DNA of 64,000 nt. Origin: Zygnema cylindricum. Its lineage: Eukaryota; Streptophyta; Zygnematophyceae; Zygnematales; Zygnemataceae. Positions within the stretch are counted from its first letter, which is position 1, and each line of letters opens with the position of its first letter. The DNA is taken from NCBI GenBank assembly GCA_037447655.1, contig JBBHKE010001545.1:389582-453581 (forward strand). Direction: 5' to 3'. The position numbers were made by a program, and so were the translations under genes. Of the stretch, positions 33,846 through 45,060 are shown one piece after another. A model generated the notes under the pieces. The model worked only from the letters and a program-made list of their open reading frames with translations. It ran no database searches and was not told the DNA's origin.

Positions 33846-36800
33846 ATGAGCTTCTCTCCCCTCGCTCCCGTCTCTCGTCTCTCTCCCTCCACAATGTCGC
33901 CCCTCTCTCTCCTCCTTTTCCTCCTCTCCCTATCTATCCCTCTCCCTCTCCTTTCTCTCTCCATGGAGAGCGTGATAGGCATCCCAGGATCTCAAGTGTC
34001 TACAGACAAAGGAGCGGCTCTCTTACGTGGCACTTTGAGCTGCTTCCGAAAGCGTGGCACGTGGGAACGTACAGATGTACGGCGCAGGATCCCTTGGATT
34101 CGAGAATCATACGGAAGGGATGATCAGTGTAGCGCCGAGAACGAGCCAATCAAGGAGTCGAACGGAACGAGAATTCCGGAGGAGGTTTTGGAGGAGACAA
34201 AATGGGAATGGAAGGTTCCGAAATGTCGGTGGGAGAAATTGAAATACGAGAAGTTCTGTCGGTGAGAAGTGGGAGAATATTTTTTTTTGGCGTTGGGAGG
34301 GCAAAAAGGAGGCGGAGGGAAGGGAAGGTGAAATTTCGAAAATATATTTGTTGTTGGGAAAGGAATTCGGAGATTTTGTTTTCAAGGGAAGAGGGATTTC
34401 TTTTTTTAGAATATGGGTAATTCGGATAACAGTGGGAATACATTTAGTTTCTCCTAAATGTGTTTGCGCGTGTGTATTATTTATTTATTTATTTGTTTAT
34501 TTGTTTATATAATTGTTTACTTTGTGATTCCTGAATTTTATAAATTTGGCTCTTAGAAACCTTGAAAATTGGAGAGATTTTTGAAAGAGATTTTTAGATT
34601 TTCAGCTTCCTACTAGTCCTGCCGTTTAAAACAAAAACAAACAAAGAAAAAAAAACATGAATATAATATTTTAATCCACATTTTTGTCTTATACTCTATA
34701 TGTAGATCTACTGTAATTACTGTGAAAGGCTGAATTCTATAGATCAAGAAATCCAAGCTCATTCAAAAAGGAAAAAAAAAAACAACTTGCGTTCTTCGCA
34801 AAAGTGGATGTATGAAACCCATAAAGCTAAATTTCGGCTTAAAAGATCAAAACAATGATTTAAAAACTATTGTATAAAACTCGAGTTTTTATAATACTTA
34901 AAGTAGTTCAAGTGCAATCTTTGGAGCTTTCTGTGTATTAACGGTTTGGTAATATGTTCACAATTAAAACAAAATACTACTAAAATACTGTTGTGCATTT
35001 GCAAAAAACAATGCAGATTATGGTGTGCTCTCTTTGGGCTACAATAGGATCCTGGGTTCACCACATTAATTTCTGAGTGAATCGGTATTTTATTTTTTGC
35101 TTGCTCTGTGTAGTTTTCATTTTAATGTTTATTGGGAACAAGAATCTTTAGGGTTGATTTCCAGCCTGTCACGAATCACAATGTCCAAGTGTCGATAACA
35201 CTACTATAAGAATTTGAAAGAACAGTTCGACAAAAGTTCACGAATTTGACTCTGGTGCTGTTTCCCCTTCTACTAATATTTCTCTTTCCAACTCTGTTTG
35301 TTGGTCCATTTTCGTTTATTTTTCTTCTTTTGCTTCCTTTCCCTTTTCTGTTTCCGTTCCTGCATTCCCGTTTCACCATCCGTTTGAATGTCCATGACTG
35401 TCCATTTCTGTTGCTCTCTCAATTCTCATTTTTGTTTCTGTTTCCAGTCCTGTCTACATTTCTATTTTTACCACTATTTATCCTTTCGTCTCTATTTCCG
35501 TTCCATGTCTTTGTTTCTGTTCTATTTCCACTCTGTCCCATTCTATTTTCATGCCCATTTTAGTTTTTCATTCGGTTTTTTCTGTCCCCATTCCGTGTCC
35601 TAGTCTTTGTCCTTTTCTTTTCCATTCTCGTGTCCGTCTCTTGTGTTGATTTCCATTTTCGTCTCAGTGTCTGTTTTCTTTCCATTCTTATATCCGTTTC
35701 TGTGTCCAATTTTTGCCTCCGTTTCTATTTCCATTCCTCACCCTCCTTGTGCCTCTGTGCATGTCCATGTCTATTTCTGTGTCCGTGTCTCTGTTTTTCT
35801 GCCAGTTTTCGTTTTCGTTTCCCTTTCCATGTCTGTGCCTGTGACCGTTCCGTGCCCATGTTCCGTTTTGCGTGTTCCATGTCCGTGCCCATTCCTGTTC
35901 CCGTTCCATCTTTCCGCCTGTGTCGCCCCGTTTCACATTCCTTCCCTCTTCCACGTGTCCTTGTCTCCTGTCCCTGTCCCCTGTTTGCTGTCCTGTCTCC
36001 GCGTTGTGTTGGTCTTTTTCGCGATTCCTTGGGAGATTTGCCGAACAAGTAATTTTGGAATTGTTTTTCAGGGCGATGAGCGGCGCGTACGGGAAGGACG
36101 CGAGCATCCTGCTGGTGGGCGACGAGCTCGGCTGGGGCATGGAGCGCCGCCTCCTCTTCAGCCTGCTGGCCGACGCGCCCGGTAGGCCGCCTGCATGGGG
36201 AACTAGTAGGGATGGCGGAGGAGGGGGGAGGGAGGAGGGAGGAGGGAGGAGGGAGGAGGGAGGAGGGAGGAGGGAGGAGGGAGGAGGGAGGAGGGAGGAG
36301 GGAGGAGGGAGGAGGGAGGAGGGAGGAGGGAGGAGGGAGGAGGGAGGAGGGAGGAGGGAGGAGGGAGGAGGGAGGAGGGAGGAGGGAGGAGGGAGGAGGG
36401 AGGAGGGAGGAGGGAGGAGGGAGGAGGGAGGAGGGAGGAGGGAGGAGGGAGGAGGGAGGAGGGAGGAGGGAGGAGGGAGGAGGGAGGAGGGAGGAGGGAG
36501 GAGGGAGGAGGGAGGAGGGAGGAGGGAGGAGGGAGGAGGGAGGAGGGAGGAGGGAGGAGGGAGGAGGGAGGAGGGAGGAGGGAGGAGGGAGGAGGGAGGA
36601 GGGAGGAGGGAGGAGGGAGGAGGGAGGAGGGAGGAGGGAGGAGGGAGGAGGGAGGAGGGAGGAGGGAGGAGGGAGGAGGGAGGGCGGGACGGAGGGAGGG
36701 CGGGACGGAGGGAGGGGGTGGACTGAATAATGAGATTGGCAGTGGAAAGAAAAGGTCCTTGGAGCTATTGATGCAGACAGTGGGGGAGGGAGAGGGGAGA

Positions 36801-39800
36801 GGGAGGGGGAGGGATGGGGGACGTCATTTGTTTCCCATGCACACTTTGTTGGAGTTTTCATCGGCATGGTCAAAAGGCAAGAATGCCTTGTTTTTTCGAT
36901 TGGTGTATTTGGATAAAAATTGAACAATTTGTGATGCGGAAAGACAAGTTGTAGAGGCGAACGAATGGTAGTTCTAGTAACAGTGATACACGGTGTCGAA
37001 GCAATAGTGGTTAAGAAGAATCAAAGACTATCGTATTGAAACAGTGACATTCAATTTAACTAAGGTTTAACAAGATCCCATTTTCACCGTCATTTTATTT
37101 GGTCGATTCATGCTTTTTTCCCAATTTTCCTTTTATTTTATTGTCATTTGTTTCGTTTGGTTCTCCAGAAAATCCTCTTGTCGCCAATCTTTTTCCGGAT
37201 GGTTGTTCCGTTTGGGACGATGGACAAGAAAAAAAGTTTTGTTCTGGATATCGATATTGTGGGGATGTTCTTGGAGGTCCTACTGTTGCGGTACGGTTTG
37301 TCCTTAACCGAGATTTGACTTCTAGTCGAGTTCCCGACAAGGAAAACGGAGCCCCGTGGTTTATGGCGCTGTCCTTTTGGAGGCCTACGGTTGTGGTTTT
37401 AACCCACACCAAAACTAGCGTGGATGAAAAAAGTTTCCAGGATAACCTTTTGAAATCTTACATTTGGTTGAGAAAGCATTATCCAAACACTCTCGTGATT
37501 TACAGGAGTAATCCCAATGGTGAGATTTTTTATTTTTTTTAAAGGTTATCTTGGATATTTGAATAATTTTTGTAGGTGTTTTTAAGGTTCTTGTGAGGTG
37601 TATTTTAACGCCTCAACAGAAGGTGACAAAAAAAAATCATGTTTAGGGCCCCAAGGAAAACCGCAAGAATTTTTTCTTTTCTTTCATTATTTAATAGTAG
37701 GAACTCCTCACTAATTGTTGTGAGTACATGTTTTGCAAGTAAGGGTTGTTTGACACTGACGACCAAAAATGTTTATTTGTTCATTTTTCACCTTCAAACA
37801 TTAAAAGAGAGAGTTTAGCTCATAAATAGTTTGGACAACAATAATGGCGACGGACAGTGAGTGGTATTAAGTGACGTTGCTTAAGGGCTGTCAATTTAAG
37901 GAATTCACATGGTCATTATAACGATTGGCTTGGAACATTTTCAGTGTGGGGAATTACCAATTTAATTATGCTCCTTTCAAACAGCATCCGATACAAACTC
38001 AGTTTTTTTTTTCTTTTGCGTTTTTTGCATTTGCAAGGGGCTGTGGGATTGCATTTCCTATTATTTAGAAAAACAACTTTATCACTAACTACTATTTGTG
38101 CACTTTTTTTTTTCAAGAGATGGTAAAAGATCGTCTTTTTGCTGTTGACTATTATTATTTCATTCTTTTTTCATTTTTGCTTTTTTTAGCAGTCACTGGA
38201 TTGCACATTGATATCAATTGAAAAGATTAGTTAAATATTTCTCTCTGCCTCTCCCTCTCTCCCTCTCTCCCTCTCTCCCTCCATTTTTTTGTTTATGGCA
38301 GTTCGTGCCTGCCCTGCTCCTGGGCAAGAATTTCCTGAAGACTCCACAAATGACAAAAAAACTTTGGAGTGGAACCGAAGCCGCCAAAATGAAATTGCAA
38401 AAAAGTTAACCAATAAATGGGGTGGACTCTATTTGGATGTGGATGAAGCTATCGAAAAGAGAAATGGAAAAAGTATTTTTTTGAATTACAATGGGGGTAG
38501 ATCACAAAACTGCATTAATTTATGCCATCCGGGTCCTCTAGATTCTTGGGTAGATTTATTTTATAATACGCTATTAGCGGCTCTACCTTCTGCTGAAATG
38601 ATAAATGAGTTTGATTCAGATGTGACAGAAAAACAGAGTAACCTCTATGTACCCTCCAAGTTGGGAAGAATTACCGTGGACAGATTTGCTAGAAAAGCGC
38701 CAGAAAAAGCTCCGGTTTTGAGAATTCCGATCCCTGGTTCAAAAATTCGCACTATTAGCGAGCTAGAAAGGGTAAACCGGAAATTTAATTGTCTAGTGAA
38801 AAAGGGAAAATGGGTATATAATTCGAAACCTCGTCTTTTAGCATGGCCTCAAAAGCCGCTGAAGGAAATACAACCTTGTGACGTTCGTCAAATTAAAAAA
38901 GGAGGAGTATTTGGTTTGGAAGCTGATGAAATCGCGATGAAAGGGGGGAATTGGAGTATAAGGGAAGACTTAAAATGGGATTGGGAAACACCCACCTGCC
39001 CGATCAAGAATTTTTCGCGGGAAAATTTTTGCAAGTGAGTTTGTTTCCCCTCTTTTTAATGGGTTTCTATGAGGTTTCAACCACTTACAATAATTAATTA
39101 AGTTACCAGACGTTTTTTGGCTAGATTATCCTCTGACAAGAAAAACTAAACGAGTTTAAGAAGTTTACGTAAAACGAAACACGAAACATGAACAATTTTT
39201 TGGCCAAAACAAGAGAAAAGTCACTTTTTGGATCTATATTAAACGTTGGTGTCAGGAAATTTTTAGAGGATGTCAAAAGACATAAATGTTTGAACGCAAA
39301 AACAGTAAAAGCTACAGCCACAAATTAGAGTAGCCTTAAACATGATGGGCTTAGAAAAGTGGGGCCCAAGAAAATCCAGGGTACCATGACTGATTTTGAT
39401 GGACATTCGTTTGTACTGTTTCACAGCTTTCTTCATAGTTCTCTTAATATTTGTTGTGTCACCGTCGTGTCTAGAATCCAAACACGGCATACTGGAACTT
39501 AGTTTGGTGTGCTCAAATGTAAAATTGGCCCATCGGTTCTTAAGATCCTTTGGATGACATTTTCGTTTTTTTGGCCTTTTACCACAATTAGCGTGGTCCA
39601 TAGTGTTTTAGTAAATTTTAAGCTTATTTTGCTAGTCTTCCAAGGTGAATTAGGTGAATAGTAAGCTAGATAAGACATCAGAATATTAGCAAATCTTACC
39701 AAAATTACTGTGGATTTTAGCAACTGTCACACACTTTTGAACTTGGTACAACTCACAGTAAAGTGGTGAAAATTGCTTTGGAAAATGTACAATTGTCATA

Positions 39801-42221
39801 TTTTATGTGTTTCCTAATAATGTGGAAGGTCCCGACTGAAATTTGCAAAGTACCGTTAAACAATAGTAAGTTTTTTAAGTGCATAGAAAAGCTGTGAAAA
39901 GTTGAACAAGGGTGTTGGCTGTTAGACATACTCAAACAATTAGGAGTCTTTTTCAAGATTTGTAAAAAATTGTTTTATAAAGGTTTTACTCAAAATTAAG
40001 AGTCTTGTAATTAAAAAAACGGAAACAATATTTGATTTTTTTGCAATTTTGATTGTTTATGAAATTTCGTTTTTGATATCCAAATCTTCTTAAATATTCC
40101 CCACGTCTCAATCAAGATAGTTTTACGCCTATCCAGTGTCGTCGTAATAAAATGACTCACACTTTATGATATATGTTTTTTTCTTTTACTCTCCAGGATG
40201 ATGGGTCCTGGTCGCAGTATTCTCTTTTTGGGTGACTCTATGAGTATTGGATTCTATCGCTCTCTCTTATTCAACCTACTCGTGGGACATGACACTGGTT
40301 AGCTCCCTCTCTTCCTTTTCCTTTTCCTCTCCCTCTCCCTCTCCCGCTCCCTCTCCCCCTCTCCATCCCCTTTCCCTCCCCTTCTTCCTCCTCTACTTTC
40401 ACTAATTCCTCCAATTTACTCCCCCCTCTCCCTTCCCCCCTCCTCCCTCACCTTCCTTGCTTCATTTCCCTTATTTCTTATTTCCTCCTTTTTCTTTCCA
40501 CAGAAAGTTACCCTCCGGTCAACCTTTTCCCGGGCAAGTTTCGAGAATGGGACGTTGGTCTAAGACGAGAAGTTTGTGAAGGATTCTCCCACTGTCACGA
40601 GTTCTATGGAAATCGATCCGTTGAAATTCGGTTGTGTTTTAACCGAGGCTTGACTTTAACGGAAGTTCCGTTAGACGGAGAGGCTCCATGGGCGGTGAAA
40701 CTGGAAGAATGGAATCCGTCGATTGTGGTTTTGAACCGGGGCGCGCATTATAGAGAAGATGCCGCATTTGAGGCGGGAGTGAGAGACGCGCTGCGATACT
40801 TAAGGGGGAGACTGCCGAAGTCTCTATTACTGTGGAGGAATACGGCGCCAGGTGGGAGGGGGAGGGAGCGGGAGGGGGAGGGGGAGGGAGAGGGAGCGGG
40901 AGAGGGGGAGGGGGAGGAAACATGTCAACAAGAAACGTTAAGTACACTAAAATTCAAACTGAACTGAATTGTAATAAGGTCAAACTATTTTCATTAGTCA
41001 AGCGAATCAAAGTCAAAGTTTGAAGTTCATGGAATAAATATGGTTAGAGTCTTGACCATGGTTTTCAAGTGCGGAAATTCTCGTGGAATCACACAATTCT
41101 GATCCAAATCTTACCAGTATTTTCCTTAGTGAAGTTCGCACTGAAAGTGTACAATAGCTTTTCAGTTTTTTTAACTCTCGAACTAGGCTCTTACCACTCT
41201 TGTTTAAAGACTTTATTTTAATTGTAGTCATCTCATTTCATTTTTAGAATGTTCTCCATTCGAGATCATTCGGTAAGACAGAACCTCCATTCATTTCCTT
41301 TTTTTGTCAAAAGAAACCTAGGCAGTCTTTGGTCAAAAGATAAGACATGTATTGTAATGTTGCGAGTTTGTTTTACGTAGAAGATTTTTCTGTTTAGGTT
41401 TCTCCATCAAGCAGTACCCTAAATCAGGTGAAACTCTAATGGGAATTTGCCTTTTGTTCCCCCTGACAACACACTAGAACTTCTGAGTAATATCTGCCGT
41501 TTGTCGGTATTTGTTTTTAAACTGCCGAAAACAGCTGACTATGTTTCGAGCTGATTCCTTTTTTTATGTCTGTCACATTCTGTAAACTATTCTTTATTTA
41601 GAGTAAATGACAAAGCAAAAAAAAACCCCTCTTAATTTTTTTTCTCCATAAGATGACTAGGTGCATCTAACTTGAAAAGATCCATTTTGTTTCCCATTCT
41701 TCACCGGGGTTCACCTGTTTCTTTTTCTCATTGTTATTACTTGGTCGATTGAATAAATGAAGTCAGACATTGTGGTTTAAATTCTTGTTAAGCTTCTCAA
41801 ATCACCCAAGAACATTTAACTAGTCTCCTCTCTCCGATTTTGTTTCTAAAACTGAAAATTCACTTGAACACCCACAACAACCAGTTAAACTAAATAACCT
41901 TTCACCCAACCTTTTTCGTTTTTTCCAGGCCATGTAAACTGTATGACGTACGATGGACCAATCAGTGTCCCCCAAGATCCCTCTCTCCTCCCTTATAATT
42001 TCCATTGGGCGGATTTTAGACACCAAAATGATATTGCCAAAAAATATGTAAAAGAAGTTGGAGGCGTATATATGGACATAGAACATTCCACATCCCTTAG
42101 ACCTGATGGACATCGGGGTTTTAATGCTGCTGGAGTTCCTGATTGTCTCCATTATTGCCAACCGGGAATTCCTGATACATGGACACAATTAATGTACAAT
42201 TTTTTCAAGGAACTTTTGTGA
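33846..42221 (+). CDS. Tandem two-domain SGNH/PC-esterase (TBL-related), first domain catalytically dead
   Basis: Seven exons, 33846-34261, 36072-36181, 37169-37519, 38302-39034, 40197-40297, 40504-40851, 41929-42221, join without a stop to 783 residues. A hydrophobic segment (about residues 17-39, SPLSLLLFLLSLS) is a signal peptide or signal anchor. Domain 2 has the family's GDS serine (S551, LFLGDSMS), and the D758/H761 pair in PDCLHYCQPGIPDTW. Domain 1 aligns along its length (VGDELGWG, NCINLCHPGPLDSW) but has E157 for Ser, N362 for Asp and N365 for His. A W-x-W...C...FC motif precedes each GDS/GDE, as in TBL/PMR5 proteins, which act as polysaccharide O-acetyltransferases or esterases in the Golgi. 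Introns sit at matching positions and phases (2, 1, 1) in both halves, so one unit was duplicated within the gene. The substrate cannot be told from sequence. Confidence 0.88.
35240..36010 (+). repeat. Degenerate pyrimidine-rich minisatellite in esterase intron 1
   Basis: About 770 bp of loosely repeated TTTCCGTTTCTGTGTCC-like words ending shortly before the acceptor at 36071. Long Phe/Ser/Pro/Cys open frames on the + strand are artefacts of this composition. Confidence 0.7.
36228..36684 (+). repeat. (GGAGGGA)n microsatellite, about 65 units, in esterase intron 2
   Basis: A near-uninterrupted 7-bp repeat of about 457 bp begins some 45 bp after the donor of exon 2 and is followed by GGGCGGGACGGAGGGA units. 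It is strongly G-quadruplex-prone on the transcribed RNA. The 7-bp unit leaves all frames open (a GGGRREE heptad), but splice sites and homology with domain 2 place it in an intron. Confidence 0.95.
38241..38283 (+). repeat. Pyrimidine (CTCTCCCT)n tract upstream of esterase exon 4
   Basis: A run of CTCTCCCTCT words ends 18 bp before the acceptor of exon 4 (AG at 38300-38301) and could serve as an extended polypyrimidine tract. It is roughly complementary to the GGAGGGA array in intron 2. Confidence 0.75.
40337..40906. repeat. Perfect 21-bp inverted repeat flanking esterase exon 6
   Basis: The pyrimidine stretch 40337-40357 (CCCTCTCCCGCTCCC...) in intron 5 is exactly complementary to the purine stretch 40886-40906 in intron 6 (...GAGCGGGAGAGGG), including the off-pattern CG. 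The arms lie 146 bp before and 34 bp after exon 6 (40504-40851), each inside longer C/T- or G/A-rich tracts. Confidence 0.85.
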
Positions 42222-43864
42222 CAACTCGTGTGAATGAAAATGCCCCAAATTTTTTGTATTTTTTTTCTTTCTAAGTTGTAGTTTACCATTTTTTAAAGCA
42301 TTTAAAGTTGGGATGAGTTCAAATGTAGGTTATGGAATGTGTTGTTTATATCGTGGCATCATTTTTCTTGTAGTTCTAAATGGTTTGGAAGTAGAGAAAT
42401 GAGTTAGGAACTAGAAATGTAGCGAAAAAAACATAGCTAGGAAAATGAGGTTTTAAGTAGAAGAATTGTGGGATTAGAGTCATTGAATAGGATTTGAAAA
42501 CCACATTTTCAAAATTTGCTTTTCGTTGGGGTAAAGTCTAGACATGGTGATCAGTCATGATCTTTATTTTCAGTTTTGAATGGTTGCTTAGCAGCCATTC
42601 TGGATGCAAGCAATATTTAGTTTGTGGAGCAGCCCTTATTTATTGATATCATTTAATGGCAAAAGAACAAAAGCCGACCACCAAAAAAGTCTGTAACGAA
42701 TGTAAGAAGCACTATTATTTTTTCATCCAGCCAAAAACCGACTTTCGTCTTGATGTAGTTGTGGTATCGGATTTCCCATTTTTTCTGGTTTTGTACAATC
42801 AGGTCATTGTTTGTAGTTCTATGTAAACATTATTGAAAACCCCAATTTTTGCTTGAACCTGTAGCTTTGCTATTTCGCTGTACCTTACTTCATTGTTTAT
42901 ACTTGCAATTTTAATTATTTTAAAGCTTTGTATCTTTTAGGAAGAAAGTTGCTGCTTGCTTGGCATCTCAGCACTACAGTAAATGATGTTGAATGTCCAA
43001 TATCTGTTCCAATGTGGCAAATTTTATGAAAAGGGCATAAAAGCTTGCATCTAGTTATTGAGGAATTTCAAACTTTGATGAAGGATTTACCAACTCTTAC
43101 ATTGTTGTTTAAAGTCCACAAAACCTTGTCATTTGCAATGCATTTGAAACTTGTTTCTAACACCCATAACATCGCTGGGTTCCATTAATACTTTAACCCT
43201 CTGAAGAGTTTAAGAAATTATGATACAGAATCATGGCGTGTGAAAAAGTAAAATGATGGTTATTAGCCAAGCAGTCAGTGTCGGTTACCTTATATCCTGC
43301 CATTTGAAACTCGTTCTTCCCTTAGATTGTTTTGAAAGTACTGTATCTTTCACTAAATGTAAATTTGTGCGCCAAAGACATCATGGAATTATCATCATTA
43401 CTTACCATTTCCTTCACTGACTCAAGATAGATGTAAGATTTTCGTCACCAGATTCTCCAGAAGAATCTTATTTTTTCAATAATATTTGGCTGAGATAAAC
43501 GGCCTATTAGCGTACAATTTTTTTACCTGCGAACATGCTAGATTTTCGATTAAAATAAATCCTAAGCATTCTTCAAGACTCTATTGCCAAGATTTTGCAA
43601 CGCCTTGTCAAAAACAAATGTGAAAGGACTTTAGTCATTCTTTAAGACAGCATTTCGATTTCTATTTTTGAATTGAGCAATATTTATGAAAGTCGTCTCA
43701 AACAAATTTAGTCAGTTTAACCAGTCTCCAAATCTTCTTTAACTTTAAATCAGAATCATAATCATAGTGACATGGCACTTCTGACCGACATAATAATAAC
43801 AATAAACTTCTCTCAACTCAAATCCATCCACACATCGTGTCGTACTATTATCTATTTTTATATC
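42222..43864. other. Intergenic AT-rich interval
   Basis: Begins with the probable 3' UTR of the esterase gene. Beyond that I see no open frame of interest, no repeat with visible ends and no RNA gene. Confidence 0.5.
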
Positions 43865-44640
43865 TGTTAGGGTACGTCCCCATGTAAATCAATTCTTTAA
43901 AAGTACAGCAAACTTCAAGTCGATACTTTGAATGTACTTCATGTTTGTCGTCATGTCAACGCATTTTGGCGTTTTCCTTTTTTCGACCCCCGGGCAAGAG
44001 AATCCAGCCCGTCAAAAAACTTCATCAAAAATTACCTCGCGACCTGATTTCAGGGAAAGTACCACCCAAACAACCAATGAAAAATGACCCACGCACGCGC
44101 CACACGAGTGGGAAAATTTTAGGACGAGGCTATTTTTCTCCCTGCCCGTCACGTGCATGTACGGAAAAGACGAGGATGTACGGAAAAAATCTGCAGGGGT
44201 CTCGGACCTCCAATTTCATTCATGGGTCCTCGGTAGAATTTTGCATCGTCGTCGCCTCTCCCTTCTCCCTCTCACACTATCACTTTTATCTCACACTTTA
44301 GAATGAGGCACGACAAAACTGGTATGAAATGAAAGATATTTAAAAAATAATTATTTTGACTACTTATGTATATTTTTATGGCAAGTAGAGCGAAAAAAGT
44401 AGAGAAAATGAAATCGGGTATCCACGGCCGAAAGTTCTTGAATCTGTGACGTCACAAGTGAGTGTGACGTCACAATGTTACAAAACCCTAAAGAACTGCC
44501 ATGTCACAAAATTACAAAAATGTAGACGTCTACAACTGTCGTTGTTTCTGTTGGCGTCACCAATTTCGTAGTCGTCGTCAACCGTCACAAAGTTGTACCT
44601 ACGTCTACAACCGTCACATGTCAAAGTTCCGATTTCATTT
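43865..44640 (-). repeat. Dispersed repeat with GTAGACGTCTAC motifs, copy B (inverted)
   Basis: Inverse of the 2100-2990 repeat: GTACGTCCCCATGTA at 43873, GGGGTCTCGGACCTCC at 44196, and GTAGACGTCTACAACTGTCG with repeated GTGACGTCAC between 44450 and 44640. The open frame 43945-44301 falls in this copy and is not conserved in copy A. Confidence 0.6.
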
Positions 44641-44680
44641 TCGCACATAGGGACGCTTTTCAAAGTAGTACAGAACACTT

Positions 44681-45060
44681 CACTACACCACCAATCGTTA
44701 TTAGCGTTGTGTACACTAATTCCGTCCCGTTTTTTTAAAAAATTATTCTCCATTAGCGTAGTTCATTCTATTTTTTTCTGTATTCTATTTAGGGTTAATT
44801 TTCAAGTACCGTACAAAACGCTAGTACGTCATCATGTAATTAGTGTGGTGTACGGATAGTGCCAGCCCGTACAGAATTGTACCTTTTTAAGTAAAAAGGT
44901 ACAATTTATTATGTTTAACAGCCGCGGACGCATGAGAATGTGCAGTCTTAGAAGGGGTTCAATCCGGGTCCTAAAAAATTGCGTTCGCACATATTTGACC
45001 AACAACCGCATGGTCAACAGTGTGAACGTCAAACATATTCGCATGTGGAAAGTCATTTTT
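44681..45060 (+). mobile_element. TIR-family element, left part (partner of 61713-62274)
   Basis: Starts CACTACACCACCAATCGTTA and runs parallel to 61713 onward: CTAATTCCGTCCCG, ATTCTATTTTTTTCTGTA, GTGTGGTGTACGG, AGCCGCGGACGCATGAGAA, and the TTCGCA...CAGTGTGAACGT stretch. The right terminus is not found, so it is truncated or decayed. The CACTA start suggests, but does not prove, a CMC/CACTA affiliation. Confidence 0.65.

Noticed and set aside
36212-36730. Long GGGRREE-repeat open frame
   Set aside because: A 7-bp repeat leaves frames open by chance; matching splice sites in both halves of the esterase gene place it in intron 2.
35607-36927. Long Phe/Ser/Pro (+) and Pro/Ser/Leu (-) open frames
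   Set aside because: They arise from the pyrimidine minisatellite and the GGAGGGA array; no domain, and they overlap a well-supported intron.
38289-39038. A separate gene for domain 1 ending in this exon
   Set aside because: The frame has no stop before a good GTGAGT donor that joins in phase to domain 2.
44950-44970. GGTTCAATCC resembling a tRNA B-box
   Set aside because: No A-box or arms at the right spacing; it is an internal word of the TIR-family element, altered in the 61713 copy.
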